A DNA stretch of 36,983 nt from an uncultured Clostridia bacterium (GCA_927417275.1 CAKMJV010000019.1:1-36983); one strand, 5' to 3'. Positions 23,072-31,881 are shown, numbered from the stretch's first letter. Translations and numbers: made by a program. Notes: generated from the letters alone by a model not told the origin.

Positions 23072-24034
23072 ATGAAAAAAATATTAATACTGTTATTAGT
23101 ATGTAGTCTTGTATTAAGTGGATGTAGCAACGCTGGTGACAGTGACGTTACAAAACAATTTGAAGAACTTGAAGAAAAAAATCTAGTCCTTGAAAGTGAA
23201 ATCAAGACTATAACATCTGAAAAAAAGACCATTGAAACGGAATTAGCTGAATTAATAATTAAGTACGAAGCACTTGAAAGTGAAAATTTGAATTTGAGAA
23301 CAAATACTATTGCCTCACCGAATTCAAATGAAACAACTCGAGAATATTCATTAGAGTATATTGCCGAATTAGAAAAAATATTTAGTGATAATAATTTATC
23401 TCGCTTTGATTTCGTAGAGAACATTTTTTTCATGGATGCAATGTTTTACTCACCAGAAGCATTTATAGATTTTGATCATACTTCTAAAATGAAAAGTCAA
23501 AAAGAAGCAATGCTTGTATTTGAGATAAGAAGTAAAGAAGCTGGCATATATGATGACCTATTAAGTTATGGTGTAGGGGTTGTTATGGATGCAATAATTC
23601 CTTTCTCATCCATATTGATGGTATTTGGACAAGAAGACGAAGTTGATCGTCAATCTAATGATCTGATGATGGAAGTAAATTTTAACATGGAACATGGAAG
23701 AAATGTAGGATTAAAACAAACTGAATTCATGGAAAAAATAAAGGCATATTATACCTTAGCATTAAACGATGAATTAGAAGAAAGTGATATTATTAATTTT
23801 AGAGATCAGTATATTGAGTATTATGAAACTGAACTTTCGAAATTATCAACAATATATATCAACCAAAAGAAAGTTGAACTCATGTCAACATTGTTTTTTA
23901 TAAAAACTGATAACACATATGATTGGAATGAAGATGAAGAAATGGCAAAAACGGAAGAAGAAATAAGTCGAATTGCTGAATCGCTAACTAGATTAGATAA
24001 TTTATATCGAAAAATTAAGCAACTAAACATATAG
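23072..24034 (+). CDS. Coiled-coil lipoprotein, unknown function
   Basis: A 320-residue lipoprotein: a signal peptide beginning MKKILILLLVCSLVLS with lipobox Cys-18 (LSGC), then a coiled coil (residues 28-75, 'QFEELEEKNLVLESEIKTITSEKKTIETELAEL..KYEALESENLNL'), then a mostly helical acidic domain (90-320) with no recognised motif. It is one of few plus-strand genes and stands alone between a divergent promoter region and a bidirectional terminator. It is likely anchored outside the cell membrane; its role is unknown. Confidence 0.8.
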   Translation: MKKILILLLVCSLVLSGCSNAGDSDVTKQFEELEEKNLVLESEIKTITSEKKTIETELAELIIKYEALESENLNLRTNTIASPNSNETTREYSLEYIAELEKIFSDNNLSRFDFVENIFFMDAMFYSPEAFIDFDHTSKMKSQKEAMLVFEIRSKEAGIYDDLLSYGVGVVMDAIIPFSSILMVFGQEDEVDRQSNDLMMEVNFNMEHGRNVGLKQTEFMEKIKAYYTLALNDELEESDIINFRDQYIEYYETELSKLSTIYINQKKVELMSTLFFIKTDNTYDWNEDEEMAKTEEEISRIAESLTRLDNLYRKIKQLNI

Positions 24035-24096
24035 AAAATTCATTTCTTAGAGTTGAGTTTTTTTAGGGGCAAAATATAGTTTATTCGATATTAATT

Positions 24097-24137
24097 AAAA
24101 AATGTCGCCTCCAACTTGTGGGAAGCGACATTTTTTT
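24097..24137. terminator. Bidirectional rho-independent terminator
   Basis: A 12-bp stem (24097-24108, six A then TGTCGC, pairing with GCGACA and T, 24125-24136) with a further short inner stem. A-run and T-run flank it on the two sides, so it works in both directions, ending the plus-strand lipoprotein gene and the minus-strand cstA operon. Confidence 0.9.
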
Positions 24138-24145
24138 AGTGGTTC

Positions 24146-24622
24146 TTATAATCCTAATGTTGGGTACATTTGATTTTCAAGTGTTCTTAAAACAAAATTA
24201 AGATGCTTTTTTTCTTCTTTCATTACGATATTGATTTCATCCGGTGCAATTTTTGGAAACAGTGTACGTAATTCCTGTACAAGGATTAAAGTATCCCTTT
24301 CGATCTTCTCTGCAACCACAAGTGCATCTTCTTTTATGAACCTTTTTTTCACTGCCTCGTTTCTAAAATAACTAAATTTAATCAACGATTCAAGGAATTC
24401 GTGTGCATCATCCTCCACTTCAACAGTCAAATCGCCTTCAAATTTGTTCATCAATGCCGTATAAATTTCTTCATGTCTTTCTTCATCCTTAGCAAGTTTT
24501 TCAAATACAGCCTTGGCTTTTGGATGAGTTACTTGATTTGACAGTTCATGATAAAGCACAGCCACCTTTTGCTCAGATTCAACAAGCAACATTAACAAGT
24601 CTTTTCCATTATAGGTTTTCAT
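24146..24622 (-). CDS. Ferritin-like (rubrerythrin-type) diiron protein
   Basis: A 158-residue four-helix-bundle protein. The repeated E-x(n)-E-x-x-H motifs are visible: 'LLVESEQKVAVLYHEL' and 'LAKDEERHEEIYTAL' in the first half, 'VAEKIERDTLILVQEL' and 'VMKEEKKHLNFV' in the second. This is the arrangement of a diiron site, as in rubrerythrin without the rubredoxin domain. Such proteins deal with peroxide or store iron. It is the last gene of the cstA operon, 54 bp after the ArsA-type ATPase, just before the terminator. RBS GGAGGG. Its partner role in this operon is not known. Confidence 0.85.
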   Translation of the reverse strand: MKTYNGKDLLMLLVESEQKVAVLYHELSNQVTHPKAKAVFEKLAKDEERHEEIYTALMNKFEGDLTVEVEDDAHEFLESLIKFSYFRNEAVKKRFIKEDALVVAEKIERDTLILVQELRTLFPKIAPDEINIVMKEEKKHLNFVLRTLENQMYPTLGL

Positions 24623-24676
24623 TGGTACCCTCCTTTGTATAAATCATGACAGTAATGAATTCATTTAACACGTTTC

Positions 24677-25573
24677 TTAAAGAAGATCGATAATTTTAAT
24701 CAGCGAATCTGCATCCATGTCCTGATCAATCATGTAGATTTCAGTAATCTTAAGGTCTTTGTAAATCGCCTTGACTTCCGAAATCACTTCTTGTTCTTTT
24801 TCAATTCTATTTTTGAAAAAAGGATCCACTATATTTGGTGGCAAAATTTTGTTGATGATAATCTCCGTAACGGGTTGATGCGCTTCGCTTAAAAACCGCA
24901 TGGCCTTCTTGGTTTCTTCCAGAGGCATTTTTTCAGGATTCATCACCAAATGAATAGAGGTGTTCTCTGATTGGATAATGTCTTTTGCCTTTAAAAAAAT
25001 AGCGTGACGCATCTTCAATCGGGTAAGAATCGGATCTTCTTCTTTTAACCCAAGCATGGCTTTAAGTTTTACTATTTTTTCTCGTTTTTTAATCAAGCCA
25101 GCAAACCATTCAATTAGCAATTCTGGTAATGTCAATAGCCTCAAGGTATGACCCGTCGGTGCAGTGTCAAAAATCATCACCTCATAAACGTCTTTATACC
25201 GATCCATGAGTTCTATCATTTTATCAAACAAGCTCGCCTCATGCGTACCTGGCATTACTTTGGCTGCCCTCAACTGTTTGTTCACATCTTCAAGGACGAC
25301 TGGACTTAAAATGGCATTCATATCTCTTCTGATTTGATCGATGTATAAATTTGCCTCTTCTTCAGGGTCAATTTCAATGGCGTCTAATAGTGGCGTGATA
25401 CTTTTAATCTTCGACCCCACTTGAACGCCTAACACATCAGAAATCGAATGTGCTGGGTCAGTGGAAACCAGTAAAGTTTTTTTTCCTAGTTTTGTATAAT
25501 AATATGCTCTTGCTGAAGAAAGGGTGGTTTTACCCACCCCACCTTTTCCTCCGTAGAACTCTACTTTTAACAT
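24677..25573 (-). CDS. ArsA/Get3-family ATPase
   Basis: A 298-residue ATPase with the deviant Walker A 'GGKGGVGKTTLSSA' (residues 8-21), switch I 'VSTDPAHSISDVLG', switch II 'FDTAPTGHTLRLLTLPELL' and A-loop 'INKILPPN'. It has a single ATPase half and no arsenite-binding Cys triad, so it is of the general ArsA/Get3 type, acting in client delivery or metal handling, rather than an arsenite pump subunit. No arsB or arsR lies nearby. It is coupled to the small gene upstream (10 bp) and sits in the cstA operon, which suggests a role in maturation or regulation of that transporter (inference). Confidence 0.92.
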   Translation of the reverse strand: MLKVEFYGGKGGVGKTTLSSARAYYYTKLGKKTLLVSTDPAHSISDVLGVQVGSKIKSITPLLDAIEIDPEEEANLYIDQIRRDMNAILSPVVLEDVNKQLRAAKVMPGTHEASLFDKMIELMDRYKDVYEVMIFDTAPTGHTLRLLTLPELLIEWFAGLIKKREKIVKLKAMLGLKEEDPILTRLKMRHAIFLKAKDIIQSENTSIHLVMNPEKMPLEETKKAMRFLSEAHQPVTEIIINKILPPNIVDPFFKNRIEKEQEVISEVKAIYKDLKITEIYMIDQDMDADSLIKIIDLL

Positions 25574-25583
25574 TAGATTCTCC

Positions 25584-25859
25584 TTAAGGATCTATGTCGA
25601 GGTCTGAAAATCGTTCTTCCCAGATACTCTTTCTCTTGACCATTCTCTTAATCCAAGCCTCCTCTTCCTCTACCATGTAAGGTATCAGTTCTAACATGTA
25701 ATACATGGTTGGAAAATTAAGTCCGAGTAGGTCTGCCCGTGCAGCCAATAGAAAATTATCCTCTTCCTGTCTTAAATCTTTATCAATTAATGCATATGCC
25801 TTTCTATTAAAACTAAGTGCACCTGTGAAAAAAAGCACTATATTATCTAAGAATTTCAT
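25584..25859 (-). CDS. Small conserved-looking protein between cstA and the ArsA-type ATPase
   Basis: A 91-residue mainly helical, acidic protein. Residues 5-20 are moderately hydrophobic (NIVLFFTGALSFNRKAY); later 'LGLNFPTMYYMLELIPYMVEEEEAWIKRM' carries the most distinctive pattern. From memory, short proteins with a similar 'P..YYxLEl.Py..Ee.eaW..RM' segment, sometimes named cory-CC-star, occur next to cstA and ArsA-type genes; the double Cys of that name is absent here. Its ATG overlaps the TGA of cstA (ATGA), so translation is coupled. Function unknown. Confidence 0.65.
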   Translation of the reverse strand: MKFLDNIVLFFTGALSFNRKAYALIDKDLRQEEDNFLLAARADLLGLNFPTMYYMLELIPYMVEEEEAWIKRMVKRKSIWEERFSDLDIDP

Positions 25860-27469
25860 GGTTTAATTTTTGCGTCTGAAATATTGTCACCTTTTAACGC
25901 TTTTGACGCTTCATAAATAAGAACAAGCGCAAGGATAAATAGAATCACTGAAAATCCTAAGAGTACTGGTTGCGCTAAGCTTTTTGAAATAAGAAGAACA
26001 AGTGCAACAAGCGTCACCGAGAACATAAAGATCATAGGAATTACAACAAAACTAAAGGTCTTGCCACTTCTTTTAAGCCATACTGCAAGTGCAAGCAGTG
26101 AAAGTGCAGCAAGCAATTGATTCGCAGAACCGAATAATGGCCAAACTGTCGCCCAGCCGTAGAATGATAATGTACCCGCTATAATTACAGTAATCGCTGT
26201 TGCGCCATATCTATTTGTAAATACCGTTTCTTTTGTCTCATTTTCTTTCGAGAACATTTCCTGGAAGATAAATCTTGCAAGACGAGTTGCAGTATCCAAA
26301 GTTGTCATTGCAAATGCTGAAATTGCAAGTGCAGTAAAACTTTTACCCACTGTAAAAGGGATTCCAAAACTGGTCATAAACGAGCCAAGTCCATCACTGA
26401 ATACGTTAACAGGACCGCCACTTCCCAATAGTTCAGTTAATTTACCGCCCGTTATATAAGCAGCTGTTATAATTGCAAGCGTAGCCAATACACCTTCAAT
26501 GAGCATTGAACCGTATCCTATAACTTTGATGTCCTTTTCATTATCCAGTTGTTTAGAAGTTGTACCTGAGCCAACAAGTGAGTGGAACCCTGAAATAGCA
26601 CCACAAGCAACCGTAACAAAAAGCATCGGGAATAGATAAGTGCCGTTCACATTAAATGCTGTCACACCCGCTAATTGGATCGTAGGTCTCATAATTACGA
26701 TTCCGAGTACACCACCAATTAACATGGCATACAAAAGGAATGAATTTAAATAATCTCTAGGTTGTAAAAGAATCCAAACAGGTGTTACTGAAGCAACAAA
26801 TATATAACCAAGTAAAATTACCATCCATACGTTTTTAGAAAGTGACAGTGGGAATATGGTGCCGATATAGATCGCCAAAATTAAAAGTGCGACCCCAATC
26901 ACTGTTCCCAATCCAAGACTTACACCTTTTCTGTATACTGCATATCCAAAAAAGATTGCAAGCACGATAAACAACATTGAGCTAGAAGCAGCTTCAGGAA
27001 CCGAAACAAAAGTGTTTGCAACAATATTTGCAAAAGCTGCTATAACAAGAATCAAAGTCAACCATGCGAATATGGAAAAAAGTTGCTTGCCTCTTTTACC
27101 CATCGTCGTTCCGATAACCTCACCTATGGATTGTCCCTTATGTCTGACCGATGCAAACATAGATCCCATATCATGTACGCCACCGAAGAATATAGAACCA
27201 ATAACAATCCATAAAAATACTGGAATCCATCCAAAAATCGCAGCACCAATTGGGCCAACGATAGGACCTGCACCTGCTATAGATGAAAAGTGATGACCTA
27301 GAAGTACCGGTGCTTTTGCAGGCACGTAATCGATGCCATCATTCATGGTATGTGCTGGTGTTTTTCTGCTTGGATCAATTCCGAATTTTTTTGCCAACCA
27401 TGCGCCATAGGTTGCGTAAGCCACCAAGAACAAAACTACAGATACAATTACCAATGTTAATCCGTTCAT
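25856..27469 (-). CDS. cstA: CstA family carbon starvation / pyruvate transporter
   Basis: A 537-residue membrane protein with about 15 helices. CstA signatures: 'HHFSSIAGAGPIVGPIGAAIFGWIPVFLWI', 'FFGGVHDMGSMFASVRHKGQSIGEVI', 'GFHSLVGSGTTSKQL', 'TTLDTATRLARFIFQE' and 'YGWATVWPLFGSANQLLAALSLLALAVWL'. In E. coli, CstA and BtsT are pyruvate-proton symporters; some family members take up peptides. The length fits the shorter clostridial form. It is the second gene of a five-gene operon and lies beside a LytS/LytT-type pair, matching the BtsSR-BtsT arrangement. Confidence 0.93.
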   Translation of the reverse strand: MNGLTLVIVSVVLFLVAYATYGAWLAKKFGIDPSRKTPAHTMNDGIDYVPAKAPVLLGHHFSSIAGAGPIVGPIGAAIFGWIPVFLWIVIGSIFFGGVHDMGSMFASVRHKGQSIGEVIGTTMGKRGKQLFSIFAWLTLILVIAAFANIVANTFVSVPEAASSSMLFIVLAIFFGYAVYRKGVSLGLGTVIGVALLILAIYIGTIFPLSLSKNVWMVILLGYIFVASVTPVWILLQPRDYLNSFLLYAMLIGGVLGIVIMRPTIQLAGVTAFNVNGTYLFPMLFVTVACGAISGFHSLVGSGTTSKQLDNEKDIKVIGYGSMLIEGVLATLAIITAAYITGGKLTELLGSGGPVNVFSDGLGSFMTSFGIPFTVGKSFTALAISAFAMTTLDTATRLARFIFQEMFSKENETKETVFTNRYGATAITVIIAGTLSFYGWATVWPLFGSANQLLAALSLLALAVWLKRSGKTFSFVVIPMIFMFSVTLVALVLLISKSLAQPVLLGFSVILFILALVLIYEASKALKGDNISDAKIKP

Positions 27470-27480
27470 GTTTTTCCCCC

Positions 27481-27969
27481 TTAAGATAATAGTTTTGCGA
27501 GTTTTAATTGATCCTTTTGACCGACTTTGTTTGAGATGATGTTGTTTTGAGAATCAATTAGAATCAGTTTTACTTTAATCCAACCTTTAAGCCCCCAAAA
27601 AATACTTTTAGATAGATTCATTTTTTCCACAGACTTTTTCAAATCGTTTGGAACCTGACCGTCTGTACTCGCAATAACAGTCAATAAGGTTTCCATATGA
27701 TTTTCATCTGCTGACGTGAAAAGATTTAAATAATTAGTAATGAATAAATTGATTTCGGATAATGCCTGGATGTTAAAATTTTCATAATGCTTGTAGTAAA
27801 CTTCTTCATAATTTGAAAATGCATAATACTCAATATTTTTGACAGCCATATACTTTGAATTTCTTTGGTAATATTTCGCCATGAAATCGAACTCAAGTCC
27901 TAAATGTTCATAAGACTCATATGTGTCAAAATATCGATTATAGCTTTTCATCAATTGCTCTTTAAACAT
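27481..27969 (-). CDS. Unknown cytoplasmic protein, first gene of the cstA operon
   Basis: A 162-residue soluble, mostly helical protein rich in Tyr ('SYNRYFDTYESYEHLGLEFDFMAKYYQRNSKYMAVKNIEYY'). I do not recognise a domain. The RBS is GGGGGTG. It ends 11 bp before cstA, so it is the leader gene of the operon. No membrane segment or signal peptide. A regulatory or assembly role for the transporter is possible, but only the position suggests it. Confidence 0.65.
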   Translation of the reverse strand: MFKEQLMKSYNRYFDTYESYEHLGLEFDFMAKYYQRNSKYMAVKNIEYYAFSNYEEVYYKHYENFNIQALSEINLFITNYLNLFTSADENHMETLLTVIASTDGQVPNDLKKSVEKMNLSKSIFWGLKGWIKVKLILIDSQNNIISNKVGQKDQLKLAKLLS

Positions 27970-27996
27970 AATTCACCCCCCATAGTAATATATTAC

Positions 27997-28037
27997 AAAA
28001 AAAAAATAAGACAGCTCATTTTTTTTGATGAGTTGTC
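27997..28037 (-). terminator. Rho-independent terminator after lytT-like gene
   Basis: On the minus strand GACAACTCA pairs with TGAGCTGTC (one mismatch) around an A-rich loop, followed by TTA and ten T. It lies between the response regulator and the cstA operon, so the operon needs its own promoter or readthrough. That promoter must sit within about 30 nt of the first ATG or inside the terminator; I cannot identify it with confidence. Confidence 0.75.
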
Positions 28038-28069
28038 CTAAATTTAGCGTAAACTGTACGAATTTGAGT

Positions 28070-28777
28070 TTAGATGTCCATCATTTTTTTGAAGGATTGT
28101 ACATTTGAACGACTGATGGGAATCAGTTCAGTATAGTCTTCCATTTTTACGAGATATGTTCTTTCGACGGGTTCTACAAGTGTAATGTGTTTAAGGTTGA
28201 TGATATAACTGCGATGACATCTGAAAAAAGCTGAATCCTGAAGTGACTCTTCAAGTTTACCAATGTTGTTTTCGTATAAAAAAATTTGATTTTTTGTGAA
28301 GATTTCAACGTGTTTGTCGTTTGCACGGCAATAACGAATTTCATCATATTTTATCGGCCTTAGAACTTCTTTATCATAAATAAGCAAGAAATCCTTGATC
28401 ATCTTTTGCGGGTTTGTTCTGCTTCTAAAATTCCTCACTTTATCAAGTGACAAATTAAGCCTGGCATTGTTAATGGGTTTTAGCAAATAATCAACCACAT
28501 CCAATTCATAAGAAGAAACAGCATATTCTGTATAAGCGGTCACAAAAATAATATGAATATTTTTTTCAGACAAAATTCTCTTAGCGCATTTTAATCCATT
28601 GATCACAGGCATCTGTATATCTAAAAATACGATGTCAACATCATGTGACATGATGTAATCAAAGGCTTTTTCAGGGTCCATAAAAGTATTTTTCACTTGG
28701 ATGTCATCACACAGAGACAATTGAAAAGCCAACTCTTCAATCGCCAAATACTCATCGTCAACAATCACAACATTCAT
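28070..28777 (-). CDS. LytTR-type response regulator
   Basis: A 235-residue regulator. Receiver domain (1-118): acidic pocket D7-D8, phospho-acceptor Asp-53 in 'IVFLDIQMP', Thr in 'FVTAYTEYA' and Lys in 'DYLLKPI'. LytTR DNA-binding domain (about 130-235): 'DEIRYCRANDKHVEIFTKNQIFLYE', 'FFRCHRSYIINLKHI' and 'IPISRSNVQSFKKMM'. Its ATG overlaps the TGA of the kinase gene, so the pair is translationally coupled. Members (LytT, BtsR, YpdB) activate transporter genes in response to pyruvate; the neighbouring cstA operon is the likely target. Confidence 0.92.
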   Translation of the reverse strand: MNVVIVDDEYLAIEELAFQLSLCDDIQVKNTFMDPEKAFDYIMSHDVDIVFLDIQMPVINGLKCAKRILSEKNIHIIFVTAYTEYAVSSYELDVVDYLLKPINNARLNLSLDKVRNFRSRTNPQKMIKDFLLIYDKEVLRPIKYDEIRYCRANDKHVEIFTKNQIFLYENNIGKLEESLQDSAFFRCHRSYIINLKHITLVEPVERTYLVKMEDYTELIPISRSNVQSFKKMMDI

Positions 28778-30456
28778 ACCTTTTCTCCTTTGGGTATATA
28801 GAAAGAAACCAACGTTCCGCTTCCGGGTTTAGACTCAAAATCGAGTCCTTTGTTGTTTTTATAGGTCGCTAAAAGCCTCTTGTGTGTTGTCAAAAGACCT
28901 ATATGATTAGTCGTTTCATCCACTTTGTAAATACTTTCTATGATCATCTCATCGATGCCTATGCCATCATCTTCGATCGCAATCTTATAAAACGTTTCAA
29001 ATGCCGTGATCATAACTTTCACTTTCCCACTACTTTTGTGTTTGAAGATGCCATGGTTAATTGCATTTTCAATAATGGGTTGAATAATAAGTGGCGGCAC
29101 CGCTATGCCAAGTTCCTCTGGCACATCAAACTCAATTAAAAGCCGATTGCCAAAACGCGCCTTTTCAAGTTCAAGATAGGTCATAACCTGGTCAAGTTCT
29201 TTTTCAAGTGTTATGAGGCAATCATTTTGAATGATATTATTTCTAAAATAATCTGAAAACTTGATGAGTAGTTCACGTGCCTGATTGGGTTCTATTCTTA
29301 TGAGTGCATGAATGGTGTTAAGGGCATTAAATAAAAAATGTGGATTAATCTTTGCTTGCAATACTGAGAGTTCCGCTTTATTTAGCAGATGCTTTTGTAC
29401 ATCGAGGTGACTTAACTCGAGCTGAGTTGAAAATAGCATGGCAAGTCCACTTGCGAGTTCTTCATCCACCATTGAGGTTTTGGATTTTCCCATGGCATAC
29501 AATTTTATAGACCCTATGGCTTCTCCGTTTACGATTAAAGGTGCTATGACGACACTGAGATTTTTAATTTTCTTACGTTTTATATCTACATCGAGCTGTG
29601 ATGAAATTACGATATGTTGTTCCATTGCTTGCTTGGTAATATTTGAATGTATGGGGTCACCGACATTAAATCCAAGATATTCATTACCTTCATATGCAAA
29701 GATTTTTTCCCGATCTGTAATTGCCACTGCATCCACTTTTGCGATATTTCGAATAATGCGAACAACATTTTGACTTGCTTCAACCGTTAATCCCATTCTT
29801 AGATACTTCACGCTTTCTCGTGCAATCCTCAGCGCTTGTTCAGAGCGAAATGCACCTTGCATATCATTATTCCTAAGCATGTTTTGATAGATGATAATCA
29901 TTAGCCCTAATCCTATCGAATTGGTTAAAATCATCGGAAAAGAAATTGATCTCACTAGAATTACTGCATTAACAAAAGGCTTTGCAACTAAAAGAATCAC
30001 GATCATTTGAACAGTTTCTGTAATGATACCAGTAAAAAACCCAAATACAATTTTATTTTTGCTTCTAAAAAAATATTGTGATAGTAATCCTGCGATTAAT
30101 CCTTCTAGAGAGGTAGAGATCCCACAGGACAATGCTGTAAATCCACCAATATCAATCAAAAACCTATGCCCACCTGCGATTAGACCGGATAAAACCCCTA
30201 CAAAAGGACCACCGATCAGCCCCCCAAAGACTACACCGATCATTCGGTTGTTAACGATAGCACCCATATAGGGTATCCCTGAGTAAGTCCCTATGATCCC
30301 CATGAATCCGAAAATCATGGACATAAAAATTTTGTCTCTTAAAGTGAATGTTCGACTACGTAAAATTTTATTAAACATCCTGGTGCTTGAAAAAATATAT
30401 ATGACTAAGAATACCAATGATACTTTTGTAGTGAGTCCCCAAAGCAAGTCTGCCAT
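28774..30456 (-). CDS. LytS/BtsS-type sensor histidine kinase
   Basis: A 560-residue membrane kinase. I place the start at ATG 30456; the TTG at 30474 has no RBS, and AAGG lies about 7 nt before the ATG. The N-terminal 5TMR_LYT domain (about 1-195) has six hydrophobic segments with 'MSMIFGFMGIIGTYSGI' and 'GGLIGGPFVGVLSGLIAGGHRF'. A GAF domain follows (about 215-345), then a His_kinase domain with the phospho-His in 'KINPHFLFNALNTIHALIR' and a HATPase_c domain ('IIENAINHGIF', 'EDDGIGI', 'GLLTTHKRL'). The family senses pyruvate (BtsS, LytS). A palindromic promoter region lies directly upstream. Confidence 0.93.
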   Translation of the reverse strand: MADLLWGLTTKVSLVFLVIYIFSSTRMFNKILRSRTFTLRDKIFMSMIFGFMGIIGTYSGIPYMGAIVNNRMIGVVFGGLIGGPFVGVLSGLIAGGHRFLIDIGGFTALSCGISTSLEGLIAGLLSQYFFRSKNKIVFGFFTGIITETVQMIVILLVAKPFVNAVILVRSISFPMILTNSIGLGLMIIIYQNMLRNNDMQGAFRSEQALRIARESVKYLRMGLTVEASQNVVRIIRNIAKVDAVAITDREKIFAYEGNEYLGFNVGDPIHSNITKQAMEQHIVISSQLDVDIKRKKIKNLSVVIAPLIVNGEAIGSIKLYAMGKSKTSMVDEELASGLAMLFSTQLELSHLDVQKHLLNKAELSVLQAKINPHFLFNALNTIHALIRIEPNQARELLIKFSDYFRNNIIQNDCLITLEKELDQVMTYLELEKARFGNRLLIEFDVPEELGIAVPPLIIQPIIENAINHGIFKHKSSGKVKVMITAFETFYKIAIEDDGIGIDEMIIESIYKVDETTNHIGLLTTHKRLLATYKNNKGLDFESKPGSGTLVSFYIPKGEKV

Positions 30457-30493
30457 GTCTTCGCCTTCTTTCAAAAAGAAATCAAAAATTTTA

Positions 30494-30536
30494 ACATGAT
30501 ATATATTACTTTATCATGTAAGTCATACGCTTTCAA
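30494..30536 (-). promoter_or_regulatory. Promoter with perfect inverted repeat before the LytS-type kinase
   Basis: On the minus strand TTGAAA (30531-30536), a 17-nt spacer and TAAAGT (30508-30513). ACATGATA (30494-30501) and TATCATGT (30512-30519) are a perfect 8-bp inverted repeat with a 10-nt spacer that covers the -10 region. This is a probable operator; it does not match the direct-repeat layout of LytTR sites that I know. Confidence 0.5.
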
Positions 30537-30545
30537 CTGCATCAT

Positions 30546-31112
30546 TTATTCGTCTTTTGTTTCCCAATCCCGTCTTAATATTGCATAATGGACAACATCT
30601 CTAAACACACCTTTAATTTTAACTTCTTGGTGTCCAATGCCCTCATGCTTCATATTACATTTTTCCATAACTTTACCAGAACCCTCATTCCCAACATAAT
30701 GAGTCGCTTCAATTCTATTTAGCTTCAAAACATTGAACGCATAGTCTAATAATGTCTTCAAAGCCTCTGTCATATACCCCTTATCCCAATAGTTTCTATT
30801 GAGTACATAACCAAAACCACCTTTTTCGTGTTCTTCAAAGACTCTTAAATCAATCGCACCAATACACTTTTTTTCTTCAAGTAATTCAATCGCCCATACA
30901 CCTGGTTTAGATAAATAATATTGATTAATTACGTCTAAAATATCCTCTTGATTTGTGTAAGAAGGCCATGTTAAATACTCCGTAACCCTATCGTCACTGG
31001 CGTATTCAAAAACATCAGCCACATCATTCAACGTAAAATGTCTTAATTTAATTCTTTGTGAAGGCAACTCAGTTGCTTCAGTATGATTAGTTGTTGTATT
31101 TTCAATATTCAT
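30546..31112 (-). CDS. GNAT N-acetyltransferase, RimJ/RimL type (intact paralogue)
   Basis: A 188-residue enzyme. Start ATG 31112 (TGAGG, 6 nt upstream); the RBS overlaps the end of the methyltransferase gene, whose TAA lies at 31114-31116. 'LPSQRIKLRHFTLNDVADVFEYASDDRVTEYLTWP' is the N-terminal domain, 'YWDKGYMTEALKTLLDYAFNVLKLNRIEATHYVGNEGSGKVMEKCNMKHEG' the CoA-binding part. Its central segment is duplicated as a fragment at 20110-20315. The usual functions of this branch are ribosomal-protein N-terminal or small-molecule acetylation; the substrate is unknown. It is coupled to the methyltransferase gene upstream. Confidence 0.9.
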   Translation of the reverse strand: MNIENTTTNHTEATELPSQRIKLRHFTLNDVADVFEYASDDRVTEYLTWPSYTNQEDILDVINQYYLSKPGVWAIELLEEKKCIGAIDLRVFEEHEKGGFGYVLNRNYWDKGYMTEALKTLLDYAFNVLKLNRIEATHYVGNEGSGKVMEKCNMKHEGIGHQEVKIKGVFRDVVHYAILRRDWETKDE

Positions 31113-31113
31113 T

Positions 31114-31881
31114 TTAATCCTCATTTTCTATTTTTTTGATGGCCTTAATTATTATAGAAAGCGGCACCAGTTTAGATTTGTCCTTAGAATAGTATTTTGA
31201 GAGATCGTTTTCCACATGATCGAAAACAGATGCATCAACATCTTCAACAAGCGTATCAAGGTATAAGCCATGCTTCTTGAAGCCATCTATATAAGACGAT
31301 AACTTCCACTTCTTAATATTCATCTCATTGCCGGATTTGTTCATGGATAAAGTACCTGTATCATGGTATGACTTTGCGATAATGAGACGATCGCCATCAT
31401 TGTCCAAACAAGGGGTTAATGGATGATCCCAACTAAATACAAACATGCCGCCCTTCTTTAAATATGAAGATACCAAACGCAGTGATGTATCAAGATCCAT
31501 GGTCCAGCCAAAGGCATATATTGAGTAAACGATATCAAAATGTTCAGTAGGAATGCCTGGATTTGCTTCCATTGGACTCTCAAATAAATTCGCATGATAC
31601 CCATTGGCACCTAAATGCTGCTTTGCATTCTGTATCTGTCGTGAGGATAAGTCTAAGCCCCACAGTTCTTTCGCCCGTTTATCCCCCATATATTTTAATG
31701 AATGACCACTGCCACATCCAATATCTAGAACAACTTGACCGTCTATGTTGCCAAACAGATTTAGATCATCTTCAGTCTTCATCAATGGCGCGTAAGTTGG
31801 CAATGCAGTACTTCCAAACCACTCATCAGCGATTGCATCCCATCCTTTTTTGTTGTTTTGTATTAACTTATCGTCTTTCAT
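31114..31881 (-). CDS. Class I SAM methyltransferase
   Basis: A 255-residue methyltransferase. N-terminal 'NNKKGWDAIADEWFGSTALPTYAPLMKTEDDLNLFG' is typical of a Bacillota subgroup; motif I is 'QVVLDIGCGSGHSLKYMG', then 'LWGLDLSSRQIQNAKQHL', 'FDIVYSIYAFGWTMDLDTSLRLVSSYLKKGGMFVFSWDHPL'. Motifs are complete and the length is normal, in contrast to the broken methyltransferases between 12 and 16 kb. RBS GGAGAG, 7 nt from ATG. The GNAT gene begins directly at its stop, so both are expressed together. Confidence 0.9.
   Translation of the reverse strand: MKDDKLIQNNKKGWDAIADEWFGSTALPTYAPLMKTEDDLNLFGNIDGQVVLDIGCGSGHSLKYMGDKRAKELWGLDLSSRQIQNAKQHLGANGYHANLFESPMEANPGIPTEHFDIVYSIYAFGWTMDLDTSLRLVSSYLKKGGMFVFSWDHPLTPCLDNDGDRLIIAKSYHDTGTLSMNKSGNEMNIKKWKLSSYIDGFKKHGLYLDTLVEDVDASVFDHVENDLSKYYSKDKSKLVPLSIIIKAIKKIENED

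Noticed and set aside
24677..25573. An arsenic resistance operon
   Set aside because: The ATPase lacks the arsenite Cys triad and no arsB, arsC or arsR lies nearby. The low-molecular-weight phosphatase at 22416 is of the tyrosine phosphatase type by its CHGNICRS loop and lies beyond a terminator.
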